DNA of 64,000 nt from Epilithonimonas hispanica (GTDB lineage: Bacteria > Bacteroidota > Bacteroidia > Flavobacteriales > Weeksellaceae): contig NZ_QNUG01000013.1 in NCBI RefSeq assembly GCF_003385395.1, positions 39,548-103,547 of the forward strand. The letters are read 5' to 3'. Shown in pieces: positions 50,250-56,969 of the stretch. The first letter of the stretch is position 1. Each line of letters starts with the position of its first letter. Made by a program: the position numbers and the translations under genes. The notes beneath the pieces were generated by a model, which saw only the letters and a list, made by a program, of their open reading frames with translations, made no database searches and was not told the origin of the DNA.

Positions 50250-51980
50250 TTACTTCAATTCGAAGTAATTTAAGTTCGCATTACCGGCTTCGAAGTACAA
50301 TCTCAATTTGTTTTCTCCGGAATCAAGCTTAACATTCTTTACTGAGACTGTTTTCCAAATATTCTTTCCGGTTGGTGGTAACTTAACAGTTGCTAAATCG
50401 TCACCATCTTCTGTTTTAATAATCAATTCCGAAGCTTGAGCAGAATCATTATTATATCTGAAAGTTGCAGTGTATTTTCTTGCTTGTTTACTTTTCACAG
50501 TGTATTGAAGCCACTCTCCTTTTTCGGTTTTCCCGACATAGAACCCGTTGTTGATTTTATCTTTACAAGCGTAGATATCAACACCGTCATTTCTCATTTT
50601 CTTACCTGAGTTCCATTCTGTATGACTTCCAGTACTTACCCAAAGGTCTTGGAAATCATTATCAGAATAAGCGCTTCCAAATCTTCCTAAGTCATATTCT
50701 GTCGCAAATATTCTTCCCGGTGCAATGTGGTTTTTATAAGGTTTGGTTGTTTCATCTGTTACTTGACGAAACATTGCATCAATAACATCTTTCTTGACTT
50801 TCACATTTTCCATTTTGTAATTGTCAGCTATTTTCATCAAGGCTTTTTTAGCGAAATCTTTTGTTGGTTTCTGACCTCCGTTTTTCCAATAGTTTAGAAG
50901 TTTTTGATATTCAGGAATAATTTTCACATTGGTTACACCTGCGATATTGTCAATCTTTTTCATCGGCCAATAAGCATAACCGATATTATTTTTCAATAAT
51001 AATTGATTAAGTTCTGTAAACCAAACGTTAGAGTTTTCTCCAGTTTCGCCTAACCAAACAGGAACATTCAGTTTTTTTCTTGTATCTACAATATTCTGAA
51101 TTGCTTCTTGAGAATTGGTTGTCCAATATTTGTGAAAACTTAGAACGATATTATTATCCCAAAGTTTTGGCAAACCATTATAGTTATTTCCCCAACCATT
51201 ACCTTCAAGAATGATAATGTGATTTTTATCTACTTCTCTAATGGCGTCAGAAATCTCTTTCTGAAGTTTCCAAAGTGGCGCATTAGACATCTCGTCCGTT
51301 CCGTTTGGATTTTTCCCCGTGAAACCATAATTAGGTTCATTGATCATATCATAACCTGCAATCCATTCTTTGTCTTTATAACGTTCTGCTAGTTTTTTCC
51401 AAAGCGCAATTGTCTTTTTCTGATTTTCCTCGCTGTCCCAAAGATTCGGTTTTGATTTGTCATTATCAGAAATATTGGCATCGTTTCCTTGTCCGCCAGG
51501 TGCAGCGTGAAGGTCAAGAATCAGATAGATTTTATTATCCTCACACCATTTTAAAAGATTATCCGTCATTTGGAAGCCTTCTTCCAGCCAAGTATTTTGT
51601 CCTTTTACAGGTTCTTTTTCGATTGGCAAAGTGTAAAGATTATAATGCATCGGAAGTCTTATGGAATTGAATCCCCATTTTGCTAAAGAATCGATGTCTT
51701 TTTTAGTAATTCCATTTTTGAGATAGGCTTTGTAAAATTCATTTTTACCGTCTTCGCCTGCAACTTCTGTAATCTTTTCTTTGATTTTAAATTGAGGTCC
51801 AGCAAAATCATCGGTCTTCAACATATAACCTTCTTGAAGCATCCAACCTCCCAATCCAAGACCTTTCAGATAAATATTCTCTCCTTTGGAATTCACAATT
51901 TTTTGCCCTTGAGTTTTCAAAAACCCCTGAGCGTTCCCAAATTGAGACAATAATAAAGCACAAAAAACAACTGTTCGCAT
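50250..51980 (-). CDS. Exported GH5-family glycanase with CBM6-like domain
   Basis: A 576-residue secreted glycoside hydrolase. After the signal peptide (to about residue 17) comes a GH5 (cellulase-family) barrel (about 20-365). RLPMHYN contains the conserved Arg and His, DLHAAPGGQ lies near 156, the acid/base is Glu215 in MINEPNYG, and the nucleophile is Glu312 in WLGETGEN. A linker (about 366-425) leads to a CBM6/35-like beta-sandwich (DNDFQDLWVSTG...WLQYTV...LRLYFEAGNANLNYFELK). The exact glycan is unclear; beta-glucan or beta-mannan are plausible. There is no T9SS tail. It is monocistronic with a terminator. Confidence 0.9.
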   Translation of the reverse strand: MRTVVFCALLLSQFGNAQGFLKTQGQKIVNSKGENIYLKGLGLGGWMLQEGYMLKTDDFAGPQFKIKEKITEVAGEDGKNEFYKAYLKNGITKKDIDSLAKWGFNSIRLPMHYNLYTLPIEKEPVKGQNTWLEEGFQMTDNLLKWCEDNKIYLILDLHAAPGGQGNDANISDNDKSKPNLWDSEENQKKTIALWKKLAERYKDKEWIAGYDMINEPNYGFTGKNPNGTDEMSNAPLWKLQKEISDAIREVDKNHIIILEGNGWGNNYNGLPKLWDNNIVLSFHKYWTTNSQEAIQNIVDTRKKLNVPVWLGETGENSNVWFTELNQLLLKNNIGYAYWPMKKIDNIAGVTNVKIIPEYQKLLNYWKNGGQKPTKDFAKKALMKIADNYKMENVKVKKDVIDAMFRQVTDETTKPYKNHIAPGRIFATEYDLGRFGSAYSDNDFQDLWVSTGSHTEWNSGKKMRNDGVDIYACKDKINNGFYVGKTEKGEWLQYTVKSKQARKYTATFRYNNDSAQASELIIKTEDGDDLATVKLPPTGKNIWKTVSVKNVKLDSGENKLRLYFEAGNANLNYFELK

Positions 51981-52054
51981 TATATTTTCATTTTTAACTA
52001 AGATAATACTATTTTGTTAACGAACAAGAAATTAATTTGAAAGCCTATTTCAAA

Positions 52055-52087
52055 ATAAAATCCCGAACTATTTTTCAATAATTCGGG
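52055..52087 (-). terminator. Terminator of the P-type ATPase gene
   Basis: CCCGAA/TTCGGG with additional ATT/AAT pairs inside, then TTTTATTTT on the minus strand. Confidence 0.65.
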
Positions 52088-52114
52088 TAATATATAAATG
52101 TAAATATTTATGAA

Positions 52115-54061
52115 TTAATTTGAGAATTTCATATTCTGAATTCTGACAGCATTAAGAATTGCAAGTAATGCTACACCAACATCTGCGAAAACGGCTTCCC
52201 ACATATTGGCTAATCCGCCGGCTCCAAGAATCAATACAATTAATTTAACTCCAAAAGCCAAAAATATATTCTGATAAACAATTTTCTTAGTCTCCTTTCC
52301 GATTTTGATTGCTGTTGCAATTTTCGAAGGCTGGTCAGTTTGGATAACAACATCCGCAGTTTCAATTGCTGCGTCGGAACCTAATCCTCCCATTGCCATA
52401 CCGACATCGCTTAAAGCTAAAACCGGCGCATCATTGATTCCGTCTCCAACGAAAGCTACGACTTCTTTTGGATTACTTTTTAAATTTTCCAACTTTTCAA
52501 CTTTTCCTTCTGGAAGCAAACCACCAAAAGCAGAATCGATTCCTAATTTTTTAGCAATATTTTGAGTTAGAGAATCTTTGTCTCCGCTTAACATCACAGT
52601 TTTTATATCATTATTTTTCAATTGATTAATTGCTAATTCTGAATCTTCCTTAACTTCATCGGAAATTGTGATGTAACCTTTATATTCGTTATCAATGGCT
52701 AGAACAACTGTGGTTTCTACAATTTCTTCCAAGAATTCCGGATAATGAATATTAAAAGTCTTCAGCAGTTTTGTATTTCCGGCAAAAATTCTTTGTTGAT
52801 TAATAACAGCTTTGATTCCTTTTCCGGAAATCTCTTCCACCGATTCGGGAATTTGATTTGAAGGATGAAACTCTGAAACCGCTTTTGCAATCGGATGTGT
52901 GGAATGACTCTCAACAGAAGATAGAATTGATAAAAAATCTTCTTTTGAAATGTTCTCCGGAACGATATCTTGAACTTTGAAAACACCTTTTGTCAAAGTT
53001 CCGGTTTTATCCATCACGACAGTCGTTACATTCGCAATGATGTCGAGAAAATTAGAACCTTTGAACAAAATTCCGTTTCTGGAAGCGGCGCCAATTCCAC
53101 CAAAATATCCCAACGGAATCGAAATAACCAAAGCACAAGGACAAGAAATCACGAGAAAGACCAAACCTCTGTAAAGCCAATCTCTGAAGATGTAATTTTC
53201 AACAAAAAGATAAGGCACAAGTGTTACCAAAAGAGCTAAAAGAAAAACAATTGGTGTATAAATTTTCGCAAATCTTCTGATGAATAATTCGGTTTTTGCT
53301 TTTCTGGAACTTGCATCCTGAACCATTTGAAGAATCCTTACAATCGAACTATTTTCGAATAATTTGGTCGTTTCGATTTCAATCACTTGGTCGAGATTCA
53401 ACATTCCTGCGAGAACTTCTTCGGATTTTTGGATTGAGGAAGGTTTGCTTTCGCCTGTCAAAGCTGATGTATTGAGACTTGCTTTTTCCGACATTAAAAT
53501 CCCATCCAACGGAATCTTCTCTCCTACTTTCACCTGAATTTTTTCTCCGATTTTCACTTCTTCGGGAGAAATGGTTTTCCAACTTCCTTCTCGGAAAACT
53601 GTTGCTTCTTTTGGGCGAACGTCTAATAATGATTTGATATTATTCCGAGCTTTGTTAACAGCGGATTCTTGGAACATTTCGCCAATCGTGTAAAACAGCA
53701 TTACGGCAACGCCTTCTGGAAATTCGCCAATCGCAAATGCTCCGATTGTTGCAATTCCCATTAATGAAAACTCATTGAAGAAATCTAATTTCTTAGCTAA
53801 TTCAAAGGCATCTTTGAAAACTGAAAATGCAACTAATATATAAGACACAAAATACCATCCGAATCTCAACCAAAGATTATCGGTAAACCAATCAGCTGTA
53901 ATCCAAAAATCAAGAATCAATCCTGAGAAAAAAATGACAAGACTTATTATCAATCCCAATTTGGAATTGCTGTGAGAATGGTCGTGGTCGTCGTGATTGT
54001 GCTGATGAGAATGTTCCTGATGATTGTCTGTTCCGCAACATCCGCTACTACAATTCGCCAT
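52115..54061 (-). CDS. Heavy-metal-translocating P1B-type ATPase (Zn/Cd/Pb-like)
   Basis: A 648-residue P-type ATPase exporting metal across the inner membrane. The first 33 residues form a metal-binding tail with C-C-x-x-x-D and eleven His in HQEHSHQHNHDDHDHSHS, instead of an HMA domain. The transmembrane Cys-Pro-Cys is at 307-309, the phosphorylated Asp351 is in DKTGTLT, and SALTGES, HP in STHPIAKAV and GDGINDAPVLA are present. CPC plus a late Lys/Asp helix fit the Zn/Cd group rather than copper, but this is an inference. A minus-strand TAACTTTG box (54081-54088) lies 20 nt upstream. No MerR/ArsR regulator is next to it. Confidence 0.92.
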   Translation of the reverse strand: MANCSSGCCGTDNHQEHSHQHNHDDHDHSHSNSKLGLIISLVIFFSGLILDFWITADWFTDNLWLRFGWYFVSYILVAFSVFKDAFELAKKLDFFNEFSLMGIATIGAFAIGEFPEGVAVMLFYTIGEMFQESAVNKARNNIKSLLDVRPKEATVFREGSWKTISPEEVKIGEKIQVKVGEKIPLDGILMSEKASLNTSALTGESKPSSIQKSEEVLAGMLNLDQVIEIETTKLFENSSIVRILQMVQDASSRKAKTELFIRRFAKIYTPIVFLLALLVTLVPYLFVENYIFRDWLYRGLVFLVISCPCALVISIPLGYFGGIGAASRNGILFKGSNFLDIIANVTTVVMDKTGTLTKGVFKVQDIVPENISKEDFLSILSSVESHSTHPIAKAVSEFHPSNQIPESVEEISGKGIKAVINQQRIFAGNTKLLKTFNIHYPEFLEEIVETTVVLAIDNEYKGYITISDEVKEDSELAINQLKNNDIKTVMLSGDKDSLTQNIAKKLGIDSAFGGLLPEGKVEKLENLKSNPKEVVAFVGDGINDAPVLALSDVGMAMGGLGSDAAIETADVVIQTDQPSKIATAIKIGKETKKIVYQNIFLAFGVKLIVLILGAGGLANMWEAVFADVGVALLAILNAVRIQNMKFSN

Positions 54062-54080
54062 AATTTGTAATGTTTCTAAA

Positions 54081-54088
54081 CAAAGTTA
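54081..54088 (-). promoter_or_regulatory. -7 promoter element (TAACTTTG) for the P-type ATPase
   Basis: Perfect TAnnTTTG on the minus strand, 19 nt upstream of the ATG. Confidence 0.45.
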
Positions 54089-54145
54089 AGGGAAATAGTT
54101 ATAATTAATGGTATTAAATGGCTGTTAATTGTCATCTGTTTTTTT

Positions 54146-54233
54146 GAACGCAAAGCGCGCAAAGGTTTTTTGTTCTTTATTGAAAATATTTTAAGGTTTG
54201 CAAAGGCGCATTGCTCAGCTAAGAAATAATAGT
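54146..54233. repeat. GCAAAG-type dispersed repeat, family 2, copy 3
   Basis: GAACGCAAAGCGCGCAAAGG...TTATTGAAAATATTTTAAGG...GCAAAGGCG...CTCAGCTAAGA. Same order of blocks as copy 4. Confidence 0.6.
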
Positions 54234-54345
54234 TGTTGTTTCTCGCAGATTATGGGGATTTTGCAGATTTGATATTCTTTTCTTGTTGGCTTCTAGAGCC
54301 TCAGTCTGACAATTGTGACAAATCGTGAATCTATGACAAAGCCCC
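54234..54345. other. Non-coding stretch between repeats
   Basis: Part of the 543-nt gap upstream of the FKBP gene. It contains a CTCGCAGATT fragment (54241-54270) and the words GCTTCTAGAGCCTCAGTCTGACAA, which recur in altered form inside the family 1 element at about 54381-54412. No open frame. Confidence 0.5.
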
Positions 54346-54456
54346 TAGCCCCGATGGGAACGGCATCCTTTTTTGCGGATGCTTCGAGAACCTCAGCCTG
54401 GCAAAACGTGTGGCAAAAAAGATATAGTGGACAGCGGGATTAAGCTCCAAATGAAC
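54346..54456. repeat. REP-like dispersed element, family 1, copy D
   Basis: TAGCCCCGATGGGAACGG...CCTTTTTTGC, an inserted ~35 nt of GCTTCGAGAACCTCAGCCTGGC type, then GGCAAAAAAGATATAGTGG and ACAGCGGGATTAAGC. Closest to copy C at 14277. Confidence 0.65.
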
Positions 54457-54480
54457 TTAATTGTTGAATTAATGATTTTT

Positions 54481-54560
54481 AAACGCAAAGTCCGTAAGGT
54501 TTTTTGTCATTATTGAAAAAATTTTAAGATTCGCAAAGACGTAAAACTCAGCTAAGATTA
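54481..54560. repeat. GCAAAG-type dispersed repeat, family 2, copy 4
   Basis: AAACGCAAAGTCCGTAAGG...TTATTGAAAAAATTTTAAG...TCGCAAAGACG...CTCAGCTAAGA, closely matching copy 3 located 335 nt upstream. Confidence 0.6.
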
Positions 54561-54582
54561 AAAGGAAATAACATTAAAATTA

Positions 54583-54590
54583 TACCTTTG
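54583..54590 (+). promoter_or_regulatory. -7 promoter element (TACCTTTG) for the FKBP gene
   Basis: Perfect TAnnTTTG, 14 nt before the ATG. Confidence 0.5.
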
Positions 54591-54604
54591 AAAAAAATTT
54601 AGAA

Positions 54605-55039
54605 ATGGGTGTAGCAGATTTATTATTCAAAAGAAAAAAAGAACTGGCTGAAAAAAACTTGAGAAGTGGTCAAGATTTTTTGGTTGAAAACGGAAAAAGA
54701 GAAAGCGTAACAACTTTGCCAAGTGGTTTACAATACGAAATCCTTGTAGAAACTGACGGACCAAAACCAACAGCAAAAAGTACGGTGAAATGCCATTATC
54801 ATGGTACAACAATTACGAGTAAAGTTTTTGACAGCTCTGTAAAACGTGGAAAACCAGCCTCTTTCCCTCTGAATAGAGTTATCAAAGGTTGGACAGAAGG
54901 TTTGCAATTGATGTCTGTAGGAAGTAAATTTAGGTTTACCATTCCACCACATTTGGCTTATGGAGAACAGGAAGTGAGCAAAGAAATTGGTCCAAACAGC
55001 ACTCTGATTTTTGATGTAGAATTGCTGGAGATTAAATAA
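54605..55039 (+). CDS. FKBP-type peptidyl-prolyl cis-trans isomerase
   Basis: A 144-residue cytoplasmic (no signal peptide) isomerase that speeds folding at prolyl bonds. A charged helical N-terminus (about 1-35) precedes the FKBP domain: VKCHYHGTTITSKVFDSSVKRGKPASFPLNRVIKGWTEGLQLMSVG is summarised by its hallmarks Y-H-G-T, F-D-S-S, V-I-x-G-W-x-E-G and F-x-I-P-P-x-L-A-Y-G (about 60-130). It resembles FkpA/FklB-type enzymes. It lies upstream of rplS, but each has its own promoter box. Confidence 0.9.
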   Translation: MGVADLLFKRKKELAEKNLRSGQDFLVENGKRESVTTLPSGLQYEILVETDGPKPTAKSTVKCHYHGTTITSKVFDSSVKRGKPASFPLNRVIKGWTEGLQLMSVGSKFRFTIPPHLAYGEQEVSKEIGPNSTLIFDVELLEIK

Positions 55040-55063
55040 TTAAAATTTAATTCTCAGATTGTA

Positions 55064-55093
55064 TTGTAGTTATAAAAATTATTTATACTTTTG
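55064..55093 (+). promoter_or_regulatory. Promoter of rplS (TTG -33 and TACTTTTG -7)
   Basis: TTG at 55064-55066 and TACTTTTG at 55086-55093 are separated by 19 nt, the Bacteroidota consensus spacing. Confidence 0.65.
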
Positions 55094-55094
55094 C

Positions 55095-55167
55095 AACCTG
55101 TTAATCAACCTCTGACGAAGGACGTGAATGTTGCTTAGCTTGACAAAACAAATTTTTTTTATAAAAA
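55095..55167 (+). ncRNA. Candidate ribosomal-protein leader of rplS
   Basis: About 70 nt of leader between the rplS promoter and ATG with CAACCT...AGG and GTTG segments that can pair (CAAC/GTTG around CCT/AGG), and a GC content above that of other leaders here. From memory an L19 leader motif has been proposed for Flavobacteriia. I cannot verify that this sequence matches it. Confidence 0.4.
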
Positions 55168-55527
55168 ATGGATTTAGTAAAATACGTACAAGATAAGTAC
55201 ATTACGAAAAAAGAATTCCCAGAATTCAAAGCCGGTGACACCATCACTGTGTATTACGAGATTAAAGAGGGTCAGAAAACAAGAACTCAGTTCTTCAAAG
55301 GAACTGTGATCCAATTGAGAGGAACTGGTCTTACTAAAACTTTCACTATCAGAAAAATGTCTGGTGATGTAGGTGTAGAAAGAGTTTTCCCAATCAATAT
55401 GCCTGCACTTCAAAAAATCGAAGTTAACAGACAAGGTAAAGTTAGAAGAGCTAGAATCTACTACTTCAGAGACCTTAGAGGTAAAAAAGCAAGAATCAAA
55501 GACAAGTCTTACGGAGGTAAAAAATAA
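55168..55527 (+). CDS. rplS: 50S ribosomal protein L19
   Basis: L19 sits at the subunit interface of the ribosome. The 119-residue protein is typical: FKAGDTITVYYEIKEG (about 20-35), FKGTVIQLRGTGLTKTFTIRKMSGDVGVERVFP (described here by its hallmarks F-x-G-x-V-I, T-F-T-I-R-K and G-V-E-R-x-F-P), and the basic end KVRRARIYYFRDLRGKKARI. It is monocistronic here, without the rimM-trmD genes that accompany it in Proteobacteria. It has its own promoter and a terminator with a perfect stem. Confidence 0.98.
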   Translation: MDLVKYVQDKYITKKEFPEFKAGDTITVYYEIKEGQKTRTQFFKGTVIQLRGTGLTKTFTIRKMSGDVGVERVFPINMPALQKIEVNRQGKVRRARIYYFRDLRGKKARIKDKSYGGKK

Positions 55528-55553
55528 TCCTGAGATTTTCTTCTTGAAAATAC

Positions 55554-55585
55554 AAAACCAGCAAATTAATTTGCTGGTTTTTTGT
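55554..55585. terminator. Terminator of rplS
   Basis: Perfect palindrome AAAACCAGCAAATT/AATTTGCTGGTTTT followed by more T. Confidence 0.85.
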
Positions 55586-55614
55586 TTGTTGAATTTTAAA
55601 TAAATTCTGTTTGT

Positions 55615-55687
55615 CCCAACCTTAAAAGGATAAGAATTTACTTAAAATTTCATCAAAATTACTCCCTAAATAATTTTGATGAAATTT
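55615..55687. repeat. Interleaved inverted-repeat element (A-B-A'-B'), copy 3
   Basis: A = 55615-55630 (CCCAACCTTAAAAGGA), B = 55645-55661 (AAATTTCATCAAAATTA), a shortened A' (CTCCCTAAA, 55662-55670), B' = 55671-55687, fully complementary to B over 17 bp. A' is truncated, so the A pairing is lost. It lies just after the kbl stop codon. Confidence 0.72.
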
Positions 55688-55695
55688 CTCTTATA

Positions 55696-56892
55696 TTATG
55701 AAATAACACCTAACTCCTTTCCTACTTTTTCGAATCCAGCAATGGCTTTGTCCAAATGTTCTCTTGAATGAGCTGCAGAAAGCTGAACTCTGATTCTTGC
55801 TTTTCCTTTTGGAACCACTGGATAGAAGAATCCAATAACATAGATATCTTCTGCTAAAAGTTTTTCTGCCATTTCCTGTGCTAATTTTGCATCATAAAGC
55901 ATTACCGGAACGATTGCAGCATCACCATCAGGAATATCGAAACCTTTGGATTTCATTTCTTTTCTGAAGTATTCTGCATTTTCCATTACTTTATCTCTCA
56001 ATGAAGTATCATCCGAAATCATATCCAAAACTTGGGAAGCAGCACCAACAATTCCTGGCGCTAATGAGTTCGAAAATAAATATGGACGAGAACGTTGTCT
56101 CAGCATATCGATGATTTCTTTTTTTCCTGAAGTGAATCCACCTAAAGCACCTCCCAAAGCTTTTCCTAAAGTAGAAGTAATGATATCGACTCTTCCAATC
56201 ACATCATTAGCTTCGTGCGTTCCACGACCAGTTTTTCCGATAAATCCCGTTGCATGAGAATCATCTACCATTACCAAAGCATCATATTTATCTGCTAAAT
56301 CACAAACTCCTTTAAGATCAGCAACAATCCCGTCCATTGAGAAAACACCATCAGTTACAATGATTTTAAATCTATGATTTTTTTCAGAGGCCGCAATTAA
56401 TTGAGCTTCCAGATCTTCCATATTATTATTTTTGTAACGGTATCTTGCAGATTTGCATAATCTTACTCCGTCAATAATAGAAGCGTGATTGAGTTCATCA
56501 GAAATGATTGCGTCTTCTTCTGAAAATAATGGCTCGAAGACACCACCATTAGCGTCAAAACAAGCGGCGTAAAGAATTGTGTCTTCCATTCCTAAGAACT
56601 TAGAAATCTTAGCTTCCAGATTTTTATGAATATCCTGAGTTCCGCAAATGAATCGTACAGATGACATCCCATAACCGCGGGATTCAATAGCATCTTGCGA
56701 CGCTTTCATTACTTCTGGATTGTTGGATAATCCCAAATAGTTGTTCGCACAAAAGTTCAGAAGTTTTTTTCCTCCAACTTCTATCTCTGCACTTTGCTGG
56801 GAAATGATGATTCTTTCTTTTTTGTAAAGCCCGTCGTTTTCTATGTTTGTTAATTCGTTCTGAATATTTTCGAGGAATTTTTGTGATATCAT
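55696..56892 (-). CDS. kbl: Glycine C-acetyltransferase (2-amino-3-ketobutyrate CoA ligase)
   Basis: Kbl cleaves 2-amino-3-oxobutyrate with CoA to glycine and acetyl-CoA in threonine breakdown, a PLP enzyme. It has the same length (398) and PLP lysine position as E. coli Kbl: Lys244 in [13 protein letters not shown]. Other signatures are [28 protein letters not shown] (about 78-93), CFDANGG and [10 protein letters not shown] (PLP-binding Asp and His, about 208-217). The related biotin enzyme BioF is less likely because of the C-G-T-Q-D-I-H-K motif. No threonine dehydrogenase gene is adjacent. A minus-strand TATTTTTG box (56915-56922) is upstream. Confidence 0.92.
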   Translation of the reverse strand: MISQKFLENIQNELTNIENDGLYKKERIIISQQSAEIEVGGKKLLNFCANNYLGLSNNPEVMKASQDAIESRGYGMSSVRFICGTQDIHKNLEAKISKFLGMEDTILYAACFDANGGVFEPLFSEEDAIISDELNHASIIDGVRLCKSARYRYKNNNMEDLEAQLIAASEKNHRFKIIVTDGVFSMDGIVADLKGVCDLADKYDALVMVDDSHATGFIGKTGRGTHEANDVIGRVDIITSTLGKALGGALGGFTSGKKEIIDMLRQRSRPYLFSNSLAPGIVGAASQVLDMISDDTSLRDKVMENAEYFRKEMKSKGFDIPDGDAAIVPVMLYDAKLAQEMAEKLLAEDIYVIGFFYPVVPKGKARIRVQLSAAHSREHLDKAIAGFEKVGKELGVIS

Positions 56893-56914
56893 TTTTATTA
56901 ATTTTCGATTTGAA

Positions 56915-56922
56915 CAAAAATA
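56915..56922 (-). promoter_or_regulatory. -7 promoter element (TATTTTTG) for kbl
   Basis: Perfect TAnnTTTG on the minus strand, 22 nt upstream of the ATG and just past the terminator of the upstream gene. Confidence 0.45.
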
Positions 56923-56923
56923 A

Positions 56924-56951
56924 AAAAAGCACTTTAATTAAGTGCTTTTTT
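56924..56951 (-). terminator. Terminator of the T9SS M1 peptidase gene
   Basis: GCACTT/AAGTGC stem with A- and T-runs; loop TAATT. Confidence 0.75.
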
Positions 56952-56969
56952 GTGATATATTAACTTCTT

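Noticed and set aside
9859..54560. Family 2 repeats as a CRISPR array
   Set aside because: Copies are kilobases apart, diverged and without regular spacers, and no cas gene is present.
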